64,000 bases of DNA from Streptomyces sp. ISL-98 (GCF_018614055.1 NZ_JAGGPB010000005.1:1-64000), one strand, 5' to 3'. Shown: positions 50,764 through 60,372, numbered from the stretch's first letter. The notes: a model not told the origin generated them from the sequence alone. Program-made: numbers and translations.

Positions 50764-53700
50764 GTGAGCGTCAGGGCGACCGACGAGGCCGATCCGTTCG
50801 GGACAGCGCGGCTGCGGCGTGGGGTGCTCGACGCGTGGACCGCGAGCTCCGCCCGCTTCCGTGAGGACGCCAACGCCGAGGAGGACCTCGCCCTCGGCGG
50901 CTACCGCGACCGCCTCGTCGTGGAGCTGGCGCAGAACGCCGCCGACGCCGCCGCCCGCGCCGGCGTGACCGGCCGGCTCCGGCTCACCCTGCACGCGGCC
51001 ACCGCCGACGCCCCCGCCGTCCTCGCCGCGGCCAACACCGGCGCCCCCCTCGACGCCGCCGGCGTCGAATCGCTCAGCACCCTGCGCGCCTCCGCCAAGC
51101 GCGAGGACACGGACAGCGCGGTCGGCCGCTTCGGCGTCGGGTTCGCCGCCGTGCTGGCGGTCAGCGACGAGCCCGCCGTCCTCGGCCTGCACGGCGGCGT
51201 CCGCTGGTCCCTGGCCGAAGCCCGGGGCCTGGCGGAGCACGCCGCCCAGGTCGCGCAGAGCGGCGGGCTCGCCGACGAGCTGCGCCGCCGCGACGGGCAC
51301 GTACCCCTGCTCCGGCTGCCGCTGCCCGCCGAGGGCACCGCGCCCAACGGGTACGACACCGTCGTCGTCCTCCCGCTGCGCGACGGCGGCGCCGTCGACC
51401 TCGTCCAGCACCTCCTCGACGGCATCGACGACGCCCTGCTGCTGACCCTGCCGGGCCTGACCGAGGTCGTCGTCGAAACGCCCGACGCCGCACGGATCTT
51501 GACCCGGACCGTGCACGAGGACTACGTGCACATCGACGACACCGCCCGCGGCACCACCCGCTGGCGCACCGTCACCCACACGGGCAACCTCAAGCCCGCA
51601 CTCCTCGCCGACCGCCCCGTCGAGGAGCGCCTGCGCCCCCACTGGGCGGTCACCTGGGCCGTCCCCGTGGACACGGAAGGCGCACCGCAGCAGCCCCGCA
51701 CGGCTCCCGTCGTGCACGCGCCCACGCCGACCGACGAACCCCTCGGCGTACCCGCCCTGTTGATCGCGTCGCTGCCGCTGGACACCACCCGCCGCCACCC
51801 GGCGCCGGGCCCGCTGACCGATTTCCTCGTGCAGCGCGCGGCCGATGCGTACGCCGAACTGCTCGGCGACTGGGAGCCCGTTTCCACCGCCACCGTCGAC
51901 CTCGTCCCCGGCCCGCTCGGCAAGAGCGAGCTGGACGGGGCGCTGCGCCGCGCGATCACCGACCGGCTGCCGCGCGTCGCGTTCCTCGCCCCCGCCGCGC
52001 CGTCCGAGGAGCTCACCGCCCTGCGCCCGTTCGAGGCGGAGGTCGTGGAGGGCGCGGGCGCCGACACGGTGCGCGTCATGGCCGAGGTTCTGCCGACGCT
52101 GCTGCCCGCAGGGCTGGAGCGCCGCGCCGAGCTGCGCACCCTCGGCGTGGGCCGGCTGCCGCTGGGCGACGCCATCGAGCGCCTCGCGGGCGCCGAGCGC
52201 GACCCCGCCTGGTGGCACCGGCTCTACGAGTCGCTGGCCGGCGTGGACCCGGACCGCCTGTCAGGGCTGCCCGTGCCGCTCGCCAGTGGCCGTACGGCAA
52301 TCGGCCCCCGGCAGGTGCTGCTGCCGCTCGCGGAGGACGGCGGCGACCCGGCCCAGCTCGCCCGCCTCGGCCTGAAGGTGGCCCACCCCGACGCCGCCCA
52401 CCCCCTCCTCGAAAAGCTCGGCGCGCTGCCCGCCACCCCGCGCGCCGTGCTGACCACCCCGCAGGTGCGGCTCGCGGTCGCCGCCTCGATGGACGACGGC
52501 GGGATGTGGGACGAGGACGCGCCGGACGCCGAGGAGCTGGCGGAAACGGTTCTGGCGCTCGTGCGGGACGCCGAGCTCTCGCCGGGCGACGAGCCCTGGC
52601 TGGGCGCGCTCGCCCTCCCCGACGAGGACGGCGAGCTCTCGCCCGCCGGTGAACTCGTCCTGCCCCACAGCCCGTTCGCGCACATCATGCGCCAGGACGA
52701 GCTCGCGCTGTGCGACGCGGATCTGGCCGCCCGCTGGGGCGAGCAGCCGCTCACCGCCTGCGGTGTCCTGGCCAACTTCGCGCTCGTACGGACGACGGAC
52801 GTCGTACTCGACCCCGACGAACTGGAGCCGCGCGAGGGCGACTTCGCCGAGCCCGACGACGTCGGCCTGCTGGACGCCGTGGACGTGTGGTGCGAGGACA
52901 TCCTCGACCAGCTGCCGGAAACGCCCGTGCCGCCGGTCGCCACCGAGATCGTCGCCGTACGCGACCTGGACCTGGTCGACGACGACGCCTGGCCGCAGGC
53001 CCTCGCGCTGCTCGCCCAGCCGCCGCTGCGGGACGCGCTGACCCAGCCCGTGCGCGTGCTGCTGCCGGACGGCACGACGCAGTCCGTACGCCCGTACACC
53101 GCATGGTGGCTGCGCGACCACCCCGTCCTCGACGGGCGCCGCCCCGCGGGCCTCAGGTCGGCGGGCGGCGATCCGCTGCTCGACGGGCTGTACGCGTCCG
53201 TGGACGCGACCGGATTCGAGGACGAGCAGGTCCTGCGGGCCCTGGGCGTACGGACCTCAGTGGCCGCACTCCTCGACGAGCCGGGCGGCGCGGCCGAGCT
53301 CCTGGGCCGCCTCGCGGACCCCGGCCGCACGGTCAGCGCACGTCAACTGCACGGCTTGTACGGCGCTTTGGCGTTCCTCGACCCCGACCAGGTGACCCTC
53401 CCCGACGAGCTGCGCGCGGTCGTGGACGGCGAGGTACGGGTCGTCGACGCCTCGGACGCGGTGATCGCCGACGCCCCCGACCTGCTGCCGCTCACGGCGG
53501 GCCTGCCGCTGCTGCCGGTGGCCCCCTCCAGGGCCGGCTTCCTTGCGGAGCTCTTCCAGGTGCGCCGCCTGAGCGAGTCGGCCGAGGCGGCGGTGACGTC
53601 GGAGGGCGTGGAGCGGGAGGTTCCGGAAGCGGTACGCGTCCTGCTCGGCGCCGAAACCCCCGACACGTACATCGAACACGAAGAGCTCCTCGCGGGCGGC

Positions 53701-53877
53701 GTCGAACTCGACTGGCGCCGCACCCCCGACGGCGTGGTCCACGCGGCCACCCTGGAGGGTGTGGCGGCGGGTCTTGCCTGGTCGGCGGGCCAGTGGCCGC
53801 GCCGCTTCGAGGTGGCGGCGCTGATCGAAGGCCCGTCGCGGACGGAAGAATTGGCACGGGACCGCTGGTTCGACTGA
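50764..53877 (+). CDS. Sacsin/HSP90-like ATPase, large conserved protein
   Basis: A 1037-residue protein with an N-terminal GHKL/HSP90-type ATP-binding domain (about 30-150): ELAQNAADAAARAG is the N-box with Mg-binding Asn, and AVGRFGVGFAAVLAVSD is the lid/G-box. This matches the sacsin N-terminal ATPase-like family. The remainder is large, acidic and without named domains (for example LVRTTDVVLDPDELEPREGD). It is cytoplasmic and lacks a signal peptide. The GTG at 50764 follows GGAG. It is a conserved single-copy Streptomyces gene, role unproven; a protein-remodelling or chaperone-like function is inferred from the ATPase fold. Confidence 0.8.
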   Translation: MSVRATDEADPFGTARLRRGVLDAWTASSARFREDANAEEDLALGGYRDRLVVELAQNAADAAARAGVTGRLRLTLHAATADAPAVLAAANTGAPLDAAGVESLSTLRASAKREDTDSAVGRFGVGFAAVLAVSDEPAVLGLHGGVRWSLAEARGLAEHAAQVAQSGGLADELRRRDGHVPLLRLPLPAEGTAPNGYDTVVVLPLRDGGAVDLVQHLLDGIDDALLLTLPGLTEVVVETPDAARILTRTVHEDYVHIDDTARGTTRWRTVTHTGNLKPALLADRPVEERLRPHWAVTWAVPVDTEGAPQQPRTAPVVHAPTPTDEPLGVPALLIASLPLDTTRRHPAPGPLTDFLVQRAADAYAELLGDWEPVSTATVDLVPGPLGKSELDGALRRAITDRLPRVAFLAPAAPSEELTALRPFEAEVVEGAGADTVRVMAEVLPTLLPAGLERRAELRTLGVGRLPLGDAIERLAGAERDPAWWHRLYESLAGVDPDRLSGLPVPLASGRTAIGPRQVLLPLAEDGGDPAQLARLGLKVAHPDAAHPLLEKLGALPATPRAVLTTPQVRLAVAASMDDGGMWDEDAPDAEELAETVLALVRDAELSPGDEPWLGALALPDEDGELSPAGELVLPHSPFAHIMRQDELALCDADLAARWGEQPLTACGVLANFALVRTTDVVLDPDELEPREGDFAEPDDVGLLDAVDVWCEDILDQLPETPVPPVATEIVAVRDLDLVDDDAWPQALALLAQPPLRDALTQPVRVLLPDGTTQSVRPYTAWWLRDHPVLDGRRPAGLRSAGGDPLLDGLYASVDATGFEDEQVLRALGVRTSVAALLDEPGGAAELLGRLADPGRTVSARQLHGLYGALAFLDPDQVTLPDELRAVVDGEVRVVDASDAVIADAPDLLPLTAGLPLLPVAPSRAGFLAELFQVRRLSESAEAAVTSEGVEREVPEAVRVLLGAETPDTYIEHEELLAGGVELDWRRTPDGVVHAATLEGVAAGLAWSAGQWPRRFEVAALIEGPSRTEELARDRWFD

Positions 53878-53983
53878 TTTCTTGTTTACGAAATCTCTGC
53901 AGTCTCCTTACACTTCGTTCGACACTCAAAGATCCCGCCGGGGGAAACGCGGCGGGCTCGCATTCATGTGGGGACGTACATAC

Positions 53984-54817
53984 ATGCGCATTCGTGCCAC
54001 TGTGGCTGCCGTTTCGGGCGCCCTGGCTCTGTCCGCTCTCGCCGTCCCGGCCGCTCAGGCCGACGAGCGCCCGGACTTCCGCAGCTCGCCCTTCGTGGCA
54101 GCCGCGCAGCAGGACGAGGTTGTCGGGGACACCCAGATCACGAAGGTCGTCGTCAACGGCGGCAAGGGCATCGTGGTCGGCACCACCGCCGCGAAGACGT
54201 TCACGATCGCCGTCACGGCCACCGACCCGTCCGGCATCGCGGGCAGTGACCAGTTCCTCTGGCACGGCACCTCCTTCAACGAGACCGGGATCGACGGCGC
54301 GCTCACCCCGGAGCAGGAAGACGCGGACTGCGTCAAGGTCAACGCCACGACCTCCACCTGCACCGTGAGCGTGACGGTCGACCCCCAGATCGACCTCTAC
54401 AAGAACGCCCTGGCCGGCACCTGGAAGGTGTGGGCGCTCACCCGCGCCAATGACGGTGACTACGTGTCCAAGGAAGTGGCCGGCACCGGTCTCGTCCAGC
54501 GCGCCTCGAAGCTGACGGCCAACGCGTCCCCCGAGCCGGTCGTGAAGGGCAAGCCCGTCACGATCACGGGCAAGCTGTCCCGCGCCAACTGGGAGACGTC
54601 CACCTACGCGGGCTACACCGCCCAGCCGGTGAAGCTTCAGTTCCGCAAGGCCGGCACCACCACGTACAGCACCCTCAAGACGGTGAACACGAACAGCACC
54701 GGCAACCTGTCGACCACCTCCACCGCCGTCTCGGACGGCTACTGGCGCTGGAGCTTCGCGGGTACGTCCACCACCCCCGCGGTCTCCGCGGCCGGTGACT
54801 ACCTCGACGTGCGCTAA
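53984..54817 (+). CDS. DUF5707 secreted protein, copy 1
   Basis: A 277-residue exported protein with signal peptide MRIRATVAAVSGALALSAL up to PAAQA-D. The mature part is two beta domains: an N-terminal immunoglobulin-like one (ITKVVVNGGKGIVVGTTAAK to LVQRASKLTANASPEPV) and a C-terminal one (GKPVTITGKLSRANWETSTY to DYLDVR). It matches the DUF5707 family of Streptomyces. The ATG at 53984 is used because its paralogue starts identically; the ATG at 53966 is less likely. It is a tandem duplicate of the next gene, with an insertion near the N-terminus (ERPDFRSSPFVAAAQQDEVV). Confidence 0.88.
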   Translation: MRIRATVAAVSGALALSALAVPAAQADERPDFRSSPFVAAAQQDEVVGDTQITKVVVNGGKGIVVGTTAAKTFTIAVTATDPSGIAGSDQFLWHGTSFNETGIDGALTPEQEDADCVKVNATTSTCTVSVTVDPQIDLYKNALAGTWKVWALTRANDGDYVSKEVAGTGLVQRASKLTANASPEPVVKGKPVTITGKLSRANWETSTYAGYTAQPVKLQFRKAGTTTYSTLKTVNTNSTGNLSTTSTAVSDGYWRWSFAGTSTTPAVSAAGDYLDVR

Positions 54818-54858
54818 GCACTGACACAGGCACTGAGCCCCCGTCCGCGGGGGCAGCG

Positions 54859-54899
54859 CGGCGGCCGCCCGGAGCCACACCGGCTCAAGGCGGCCGCCG
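54859..54899 (+). terminator. Terminator between the DUF5707 genes
   Basis: CGGCGGCCGCC pairs with GGCGGCCGCCG (11-bp stem, 19-nt loop) after the first DUF5707 gene. A smaller CCCCCGT-CCGCGGGGG hairpin precedes it near 54838. Confidence 0.55.
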
Positions 54900-54980
54900 T
54901 CGCATTTCGCTCAACACACCAAGGTTTCCGCCGGGGGGAGACGCGGCGTGGGACCGATCGCATCAATCGTGGGGAAATTC

Positions 54981-55724
54981 ATGCGCATTCGCACCACTGT
55001 GGCCGCCGTTTCCGGCGCCCTGGCTCTGTCCGCTCTCGCCGTCCCGGCCGCCCAGGCGGACGGTGGCCACGGTGACACCGCCATTACCGAGGTCGTCGTC
55101 AACGGCGGCAAGAACGTCGTGGTCGGCACCACCGAGGTCAGGACGTTCACCGTCACGGTCACCGCTGCGGACGATTCCGGGATCATCGGGGCCGACCTCA
55201 CCCTGAACGGCCCGGGCTTCGGCTCGCTGGAGCCCACCGATGTCGACTGCGTGGACAACACCTGCACCGGCACCTTCTCGGTCGACCCCCGCGTCGACCT
55301 GGCGTACTCCAACGAGAAGGCCGGCACTTGGTACGTCGACGCCTGGGTCGATGCGGCCGACGGTGACTACGTCTGGAAGCAGAAGTCCGCTTCCTTCAAG
55401 CTCCAGCGCCAGTCCACGCTGTCGGCCAACGCCTCCCCGGAGCCGGTCGTGAGGGGCAACACCATCACGGTCACGGGCAAGCTGGCCCGCGCCAACTGGG
55501 AGACGTACAAGTACGCGGGCTACACCGGCCAGCCGGTGAAGCTCCAGTTCCGCAAGGCCGGGACCACCACGTACACCACCCTCAAGACGGTGACGTCGAA
55601 CGGCACCGGCGACCTGAAGTCGACCGTCACCGCCGCGTCCGACGGCTACTGGCGCTACGCGTTCTCGGGTACGACCACCACCCCCGCGATCACCGCGAGC
55701 GGTGACTACGTCGACGTGCGCTGA
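54981..55724 (+). CDS. DUF5707 secreted protein, copy 2
   Basis: A 247-residue paralogue of the upstream gene, with a near-identical signal peptide (MRIRTTVAAVSGALALSAL) and the same two-domain layout, ending TTTPAITASGDYVDVR. It lacks the about 20-residue insert of copy 1 and has Cys residues in VDCVDNTCTG as in copy 1 (DADCVKVNATTSTCT). Both share a GTGGGGA ribosome site and a C/G-rich leader containing ACGCGGCG. Function unknown; probably an extracellular envelope or adhesion-type protein. Confidence 0.88.
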   Translation: MRIRTTVAAVSGALALSALAVPAAQADGGHGDTAITEVVVNGGKNVVVGTTEVRTFTVTVTAADDSGIIGADLTLNGPGFGSLEPTDVDCVDNTCTGTFSVDPRVDLAYSNEKAGTWYVDAWVDAADGDYVWKQKSASFKLQRQSTLSANASPEPVVRGNTITVTGKLARANWETYKYAGYTGQPVKLQFRKAGTTTYTTLKTVTSNGTGDLKSTVTAASDGYWRYAFSGTTTTPAITASGDYVDVR

Positions 55725-55745
55725 GCACCGGAAGCAGGACTCCCG

Positions 55746-58169
55746 CTACGCGGGGAAGCGGCGGCCGACCCAGCGCCACACCAGCTCCAGGGCGGCCGCC
55801 GCCACCGCCGCCACCCCCACCGCCGTCCACGGCAGCATCGTGCCCATCAGCCTCAGCGCGAAGAAGTCCTGCAGCCACGGCACGACGAGCACGAGCACGA
55901 AGCAGAGGCTCATCACGGCCACCAGGCCGACACGCCACCAGGTGTACGGGCGGGCGATGATCGCCAGGACCCAGAGGGACACCAGGAAGAGCGTGAGCGT
56001 CGCCACGCTCGTCTCGGAGGACAGGGCGTCCGGGCCCGTGTAGTGCGACCGGGCCAGCAGGTACGTACAGAAGGTCGCGGATGCGGCGATGATGCCGCTC
56101 GGGATCGAGTACCGCATCACCCTGCGTACGAAGTGCGGCTGGGCACGCTCCTTGTTGGGCGCCAGCGCCAGGAAGAACGCCGGGACACCGATCGTCAGCG
56201 TGGACAGCAGCGTCAAGTGGCGTGGCAGGAACGGGTACTCGACCTGCGAGCAGACCACCAGAATGGCCAGCAGCACGGAGTACACCGTCTTCGTGAGGAA
56301 GAGGGTGGCGACCCGGGTGATGTTGCCGATGACCCGGCGGCCCTCGGCGACCACCGACGGCAGCGTCGCGAAGCTGTTGTTGAGCAGGACGATCTGCGCC
56401 ACGGCCCGCGTCGCCTCCGACCCCGAGCCCATCGCGACGCCGATGTCCGCGTCCTTGAGCGCGAGTACGTCGTTGACGCCGTCGCCCGTCATCGCGACCG
56501 TATGGCCCTTCGACTGGAGCGCCGCGACCATTTCGCGCTTCTGATGCGGGGTGACCCGCCCGAAGACCGCGCCCTCGTCCATCGCGTCCGCCATCTCGGC
56601 CCGGTCGGAGGGCAGGGTGCGGGCGTCGACGGTGGCGGTGGCGCCCGGCATGTCGAGCTTGGCCGCCACCGCGCCGACCGACACCGCGTTGTCGCCGGAG
56701 AGGACCTTCGTGGCGACGTTCTGGTCGGCGAAGTACTGGAGGGTGTCGGCGGCATCGGGACGCAGCCGCTGTTCGAGGACGACCAGGGCGGTGGCGCTGG
56801 AGCCGTCCGTGATCTGCGGGTCGTCCAGGTCCTTGCAGATACGGGTGAGCAGCAGGACGCGCAGGCCCTGCCGGTTGAACAGGTCGATCTCGTCGAGGTA
56901 CGGATCACCGTGCGGCAGCAGCACATCGGGCGCCCCGAGCAGCCAGCTGCTGCTGCGGCCTCCGCCCTCGCTGAAGCTGGCGCCGCTGTACTTGCGGGCG
57001 GAGGAGAAGGGCAGCGCCTCGGTGCAGTGCCAGGAGGCGCCGTCCGGGTAGGCCTCCTTGATTGCCAGGAGGCTGGCGTTGGGCCGCGGGTCGGACTCGC
57101 CCAGCGCGCCGAGCACGGTGCGTACGTACGCGTCGTCGGCTCCCGAGGCGTTCAGCAGCCGCACCTCGGTGACGTCCATGCCGCCCTCGGTGAGCGTGCC
57201 CGTCTTGTCCAGGCACACCACGTCGACCCGCGCGAGGCCCTCGATCGCGGGCAGCTCCTGCACGAGGCACTGCCTGCGGCCGAGCCGGATCACGCCGACC
57301 GCGAAGGCCACCGAGGTCAGCAGCACAAGGCCCTCGGGGATCATCGGGACGATGCCGCCGACGGTGCGCGCCACCGAGTTCCTGAAGTCGGTGTCCTTGA
57401 CGACCAGCTGGCTGATGATGAGGCCGATCGCCGTCGGGACCATGAGCCAGGTCACGAACTTGAGGATCTGGTTGATGCCGCTGCGCAGCTCGGAGTGGAC
57501 GAGCGTGAAGCGCGACGCCTCCTCGGCGAGCTGGGTGGCGTACGCCTCGCGGCCGACCTTGGTCGCGGTGAACGCGCCGCCGCCCGCGACGACGAAGCTG
57601 CCGGACATGACCTGGTCGCCGGGCTGTTTGAGCACCGGGTCGGCCTCGCCGGTGAGGAGCGACTCGTCGATCTCCAGGCTGTCGGTCTCGACGACCTCGC
57701 CGTCGACGACGGCCTTGTCGCCGGGGCCCAGCTCGACCAGGTCGCCGAGGACGATCTCGGAGGTGGACACCTCGGCGGACGTCCCGTTGCGGCGGACCTT
57801 CGGTTTGGCCTCGCCGATGACGGCGAGTCCGTCGAGGGTCTTCTTGGCGCGCAGTTCCTGGACGATGCCGATGCCGGTGTTGGCGACGATCACGAAGCCG
57901 AATAGGCCGTCCTGGATCGGTGCGACGAAGAGCATGATCACCCAGAGGACGCCGATGATGGCGTTGAAGCGGGTGAGGACGTTGGACCTGATGATCTCGG
58001 TGGTGGAGCGCGAACTGCGCACCGGTACGTCGTTGACCTCGCCGCGCGCCACCCGCTCGGCGACCTCGGCCGTAGTGAGCCCGGGGACTCTGCGGGCGGT
58101 CGGCGGCAATGACATGGGGTGTACGGGATCGAGCTCGGAGCCCGCGTCGATCTCTGCCCGCTGAGTCAT
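55746..58169 (-). CDS. Cation-transporting P-type ATPase (CtpE-like)
   Basis: An 807-residue P-type ATPase. Motifs: DKTGTLTEGGMDV phosphorylation site, GDGVNDVLALKDAD hinge, PMIPEGLVLLTS in the transmembrane helix (the PEGL of CtpE-type pumps), and the LTGEADPV loop. It resembles mycobacterial CtpE, shown to take up Ca2+, rather than P1B metal pumps. No heavy-metal-associated domain is present. The ATG at 58169 is used. It lies downstream of a DUF2530 gene on the same strand with a 30-bp gap, so the two may be co-transcribed. Confidence 0.87.
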   Translation of the reverse strand: MTQRAEIDAGSELDPVHPMSLPPTARRVPGLTTAEVAERVARGEVNDVPVRSSRSTTEIIRSNVLTRFNAIIGVLWVIMLFVAPIQDGLFGFVIVANTGIGIVQELRAKKTLDGLAVIGEAKPKVRRNGTSAEVSTSEIVLGDLVELGPGDKAVVDGEVVETDSLEIDESLLTGEADPVLKQPGDQVMSGSFVVAGGGAFTATKVGREAYATQLAEEASRFTLVHSELRSGINQILKFVTWLMVPTAIGLIISQLVVKDTDFRNSVARTVGGIVPMIPEGLVLLTSVAFAVGVIRLGRRQCLVQELPAIEGLARVDVVCLDKTGTLTEGGMDVTEVRLLNASGADDAYVRTVLGALGESDPRPNASLLAIKEAYPDGASWHCTEALPFSSARKYSGASFSEGGGRSSSWLLGAPDVLLPHGDPYLDEIDLFNRQGLRVLLLTRICKDLDDPQITDGSSATALVVLEQRLRPDAADTLQYFADQNVATKVLSGDNAVSVGAVAAKLDMPGATATVDARTLPSDRAEMADAMDEGAVFGRVTPHQKREMVAALQSKGHTVAMTGDGVNDVLALKDADIGVAMGSGSEATRAVAQIVLLNNSFATLPSVVAEGRRVIGNITRVATLFLTKTVYSVLLAILVVCSQVEYPFLPRHLTLLSTLTIGVPAFFLALAPNKERAQPHFVRRVMRYSIPSGIIAASATFCTYLLARSHYTGPDALSSETSVATLTLFLVSLWVLAIIARPYTWWRVGLVAVMSLCFVLVLVVPWLQDFFALRLMGTMLPWTAVGVAAVAAAALELVWRWVGRRFPA

Positions 58170-58199
58170 GTTTTCGACGGTACGGCGAGATGTGCTGGT

Positions 58200-58496
58200 T
58201 TACCCGTCGAGTGACCCGGACTCAGGGTTCGACTCGGCCGCTTCGGCCGCCTCCGCCTGCGCGCGCTTGATCGCCGACTCGCGCCCGCGCACGTACCAAA
58301 TACCGATCAGGCCGAGTCCGGCGCCAGCCAGGCAGGTCCATACCCACCACGCCCAGCCGCGGTCGTCGAACCAGCCGTAGAAGGGGAGCTGCACCAGGAA
58401 GAGGACGAACCACAGGATCGTGCCGCCGACGATGGTGGCGACCACGGGCCCCTCAAGGGGCTCGGGTGCCTCGTGTTTGGGGGTCCACTTCGCCAT
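58200..58496 (-). CDS. DUF2530 membrane protein
   Basis: A 98-residue protein with two transmembrane helices (VATIVGGTILWFVLFLVQL; WWVWTCLAGAGLGLIGIWYV) and a charged Ala/Glu tail, matching the DUF2530 family. No function known. The ATG follows no strong ribosome site. It lies upstream of the CtpE-like gene on the same strand and diverges from the purine permease gene. Confidence 0.88.
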   Translation of the reverse strand: MAKWTPKHEAPEPLEGPVVATIVGGTILWFVLFLVQLPFYGWFDDRGWAWWVWTCLAGAGLGLIGIWYVRGRESAIKRAQAEAAEAAESNPESGSLDG

Positions 58497-58561
58497 GCGG
58501 TCAGTCTAGGTGGCGGCGGGCGGGGTCTACGCGCGGAGATGGACGCCCTCTCGTTCATGTG

Positions 58562-58606
58562 TTCATACTGAAACGGTTTGGCCTTGGCCCGTTTTCTTCG
58601 TATGAA
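58562..58606 (+). promoter_or_regulatory. Stem-loop or operator upstream of the purine permease
   Basis: TTCATAC (58562-58568) pairs with GTATGAA (58600-58606) and AAACGG (58571-58576) with CCGTTT (58589-58594); the loop holds GGCC repeats. It ends 9 nt before the GAGGA ribosome site. It may be a leader hairpin or a repressor site. It is AT-richer than its surroundings. No known purine riboswitch consensus was recognised. Confidence 0.45.
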
Positions 58607-58623
58607 TCACCAATGAGGACCGC

Positions 58624-60081
58624 ATGAGCACGTCGGCCCCCACCCCCGTGGCCACCGCCCCGAAGCCCGCCCCCCAGGGAACATCCGGACCGCTGGACCG
58701 CTTCTTCAGGATCTCCGAGCGGGGTTCCACCGTCGGCCGTGAGATCCGCGGCGGTCTCGCCACCTTCTTCGCGATGGCCTACATCATCGTGCTGAACCCG
58801 ATCATCCTGGGCAGCGCGAAGGACATGTACGGTCACCAGCTCGACGGCGGCCAGCTGGTCACCGCCACCGTGCTGACCGCGGCGTTCTCCACGCTGCTGA
58901 TGGGCGTCATCGGCAATGTGCCGATCGCGCTGGCCGCCGGCCTCGGCGTCAACACCGTCGTCGCGCTCCAGCTCGCGCCCCGCATGAGCTGGCCCGACGC
59001 GATGGGCATGGTCGTCCTGGCCGGGTTCGTCGTGATGCTGCTCGTCGCGACCGGCCTGCGCGAGCGCGTGATGAGCGCGGTGCCGCTCAGCCTGCGCAAG
59101 GGCATCGCCATCGGCATCGGCCTCTTCATCATGCTGATCGGCCTGGTGGACTCCGGTTTCGTCTCCCGGATCCCGGACGCCGCGCAGACCACCGTCCCGC
59201 TCCAGCTCGGCGGCGACGGCCACCTCAACGGCTGGCCGGTCCTGGTCTTCGTGCTCGGCGTACTGCTCACGCTCGCGCTGATCGTCCGCAAGGTGCCGGG
59301 CGCGATCCTCGTCTCGATCGTCGTGATGACCGTCGTCGCGCTGGTCATCAACGCGGTCGCGGACATCCCGGCCGGCGGATGGGGTCTGACGACGCCCGAG
59401 TGGCCCGGCAACCCGGTGGCCTCGCCCGACTTCGGCCTGGTCGGCCAGGTCAGCCTGTTCGGCGGGTTCGAGAAGGTCGGCCTGTTGACCGGTGTCCTCT
59501 TCGTCTTCACCGTGCTGCTGTCCTGCTTCTTCGATGCGATGGGGACGATCCTCGGCGTCAGCGACGAGGCCAAGCTGCTGGACGAGAAGGGCAGCTTGCC
59601 CGGCGTCAACAAGGTCCTGTTCGTCGACGGCATCGCGGTCGCCGCGGGCGGCGGCACCTCCAGCTCCGCCACCACCTGCTTCGTGGAGTCCACCGCCGGT
59701 GTCGGCGAGGGCGCCCGTACGGGCCTCGCGAACATGGTCACCGGTGGCCTCTTCGCCGTCGGCCTCTTCCTGACCCCGCTGGTCACGATGGTGCCTTCGC
59801 AGGCCGCCACCCCGGCGCTGCTCGCGGTGGGTTTCCTGATCCTGTCGGGCTCGGTCAAGGACATCGACTGGAGTGATCACACGCTCGCGATTCCGGCGTT
59901 CCTGACGATGGTGATGATGCCGTTCACGTACTCGATCACGAATGGCATCGGCATCGGCTTCGTCAGCTTCTGTGTGCTGAGGCTGGCGGCCGGGCGGGGA
60001 CGCGAGGTGCCGGTGGCGATGTACGCGGTGTCGGCGGTCTTCGCCTTCTACTACCTGATGCCGGCCCTGAACCTCACGTAA
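58624..60081 (+). CDS. NCS2 family purine permease (AzgA-like)
   Basis: A 485-residue transporter with about 13 hydrophobic helices. It matches the AzgA/PbuG branch of NCS2 (adenine, guanine, hypoxanthine): VGREIRGGLATFFAMAYIIV, GLGVNTVVALQLAPRMSW, PLSLRKGIAIGIGLFIMLIG, FFDAMGTILGVSDEAKL, and the substrate-binding TSSSATTCFVESTAGVGEGA. The ATG follows AATGAGGACCGC. Its 3' end overlaps the convergent ribbon-helix-helix gene by 8 bp. Purine uptake is expected. A stem-loop lies in its leader. Confidence 0.93.
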   Translation: MSTSAPTPVATAPKPAPQGTSGPLDRFFRISERGSTVGREIRGGLATFFAMAYIIVLNPIILGSAKDMYGHQLDGGQLVTATVLTAAFSTLLMGVIGNVPIALAAGLGVNTVVALQLAPRMSWPDAMGMVVLAGFVVMLLVATGLRERVMSAVPLSLRKGIAIGIGLFIMLIGLVDSGFVSRIPDAAQTTVPLQLGGDGHLNGWPVLVFVLGVLLTLALIVRKVPGAILVSIVVMTVVALVINAVADIPAGGWGLTTPEWPGNPVASPDFGLVGQVSLFGGFEKVGLLTGVLFVFTVLLSCFFDAMGTILGVSDEAKLLDEKGSLPGVNKVLFVDGIAVAAGGGTSSSATTCFVESTAGVGEGARTGLANMVTGGLFAVGLFLTPLVTMVPSQAATPALLAVGFLILSGSVKDIDWSDHTLAIPAFLTMVMMPFTYSITNGIGIGFVSFCVLRLAAGRGREVPVAMYAVSAVFAFYYLMPALNLT

Positions 60082-60256
60082 GGCCGTAGAACTTCTCTGT
60101 TTCGTCGACCGCCGTCTTGAAGCGTTCGTCGAAGTCGTCGCGAATGAGCGTCCGGACCACATAGTCCTGGACGCTCATTCCGCGTTTGGCGGCATGGTCC
60201 CGGAGACGGTCGAACAGCTCACCGTCTATCCGCAGGCTGAGCACTGTCGATCCCAT
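60074..60256 (-). CDS. Ribbon-helix-helix protein (CopG/MetJ type)
   Basis: A 60-residue protein: MGSTVLSLRIDGELFDRLRD carries the ribbon strand and first helix, AAKRGMSVQDYVVRTLIRDD the second. Dimeric ribbon-helix-helix proteins bind operators with the N-terminal strand (L-S-L-R here). It may be an antitoxin or a small repressor, but no toxin gene adjoins it. The ATG at 60256 is preferred over a TTG at 60262. It overlaps the end of the purine permease gene. Confidence 0.82.
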   Translation of the reverse strand: MGSTVLSLRIDGELFDRLRDHAAKRGMSVQDYVVRTLIRDDFDERFKTAVDETEKFYGLT

Positions 60257-60372
60257 GAACAACAGGGTCGCCGGAGTGGGCCCGCCGACGCGTCACTTTC
60301 CGGAGCCGGCTCACTCGTACGGGTGAGATGTAACGGGGAGGGATATCCGGCTGGTCTTTAGTGTGGGTAATG

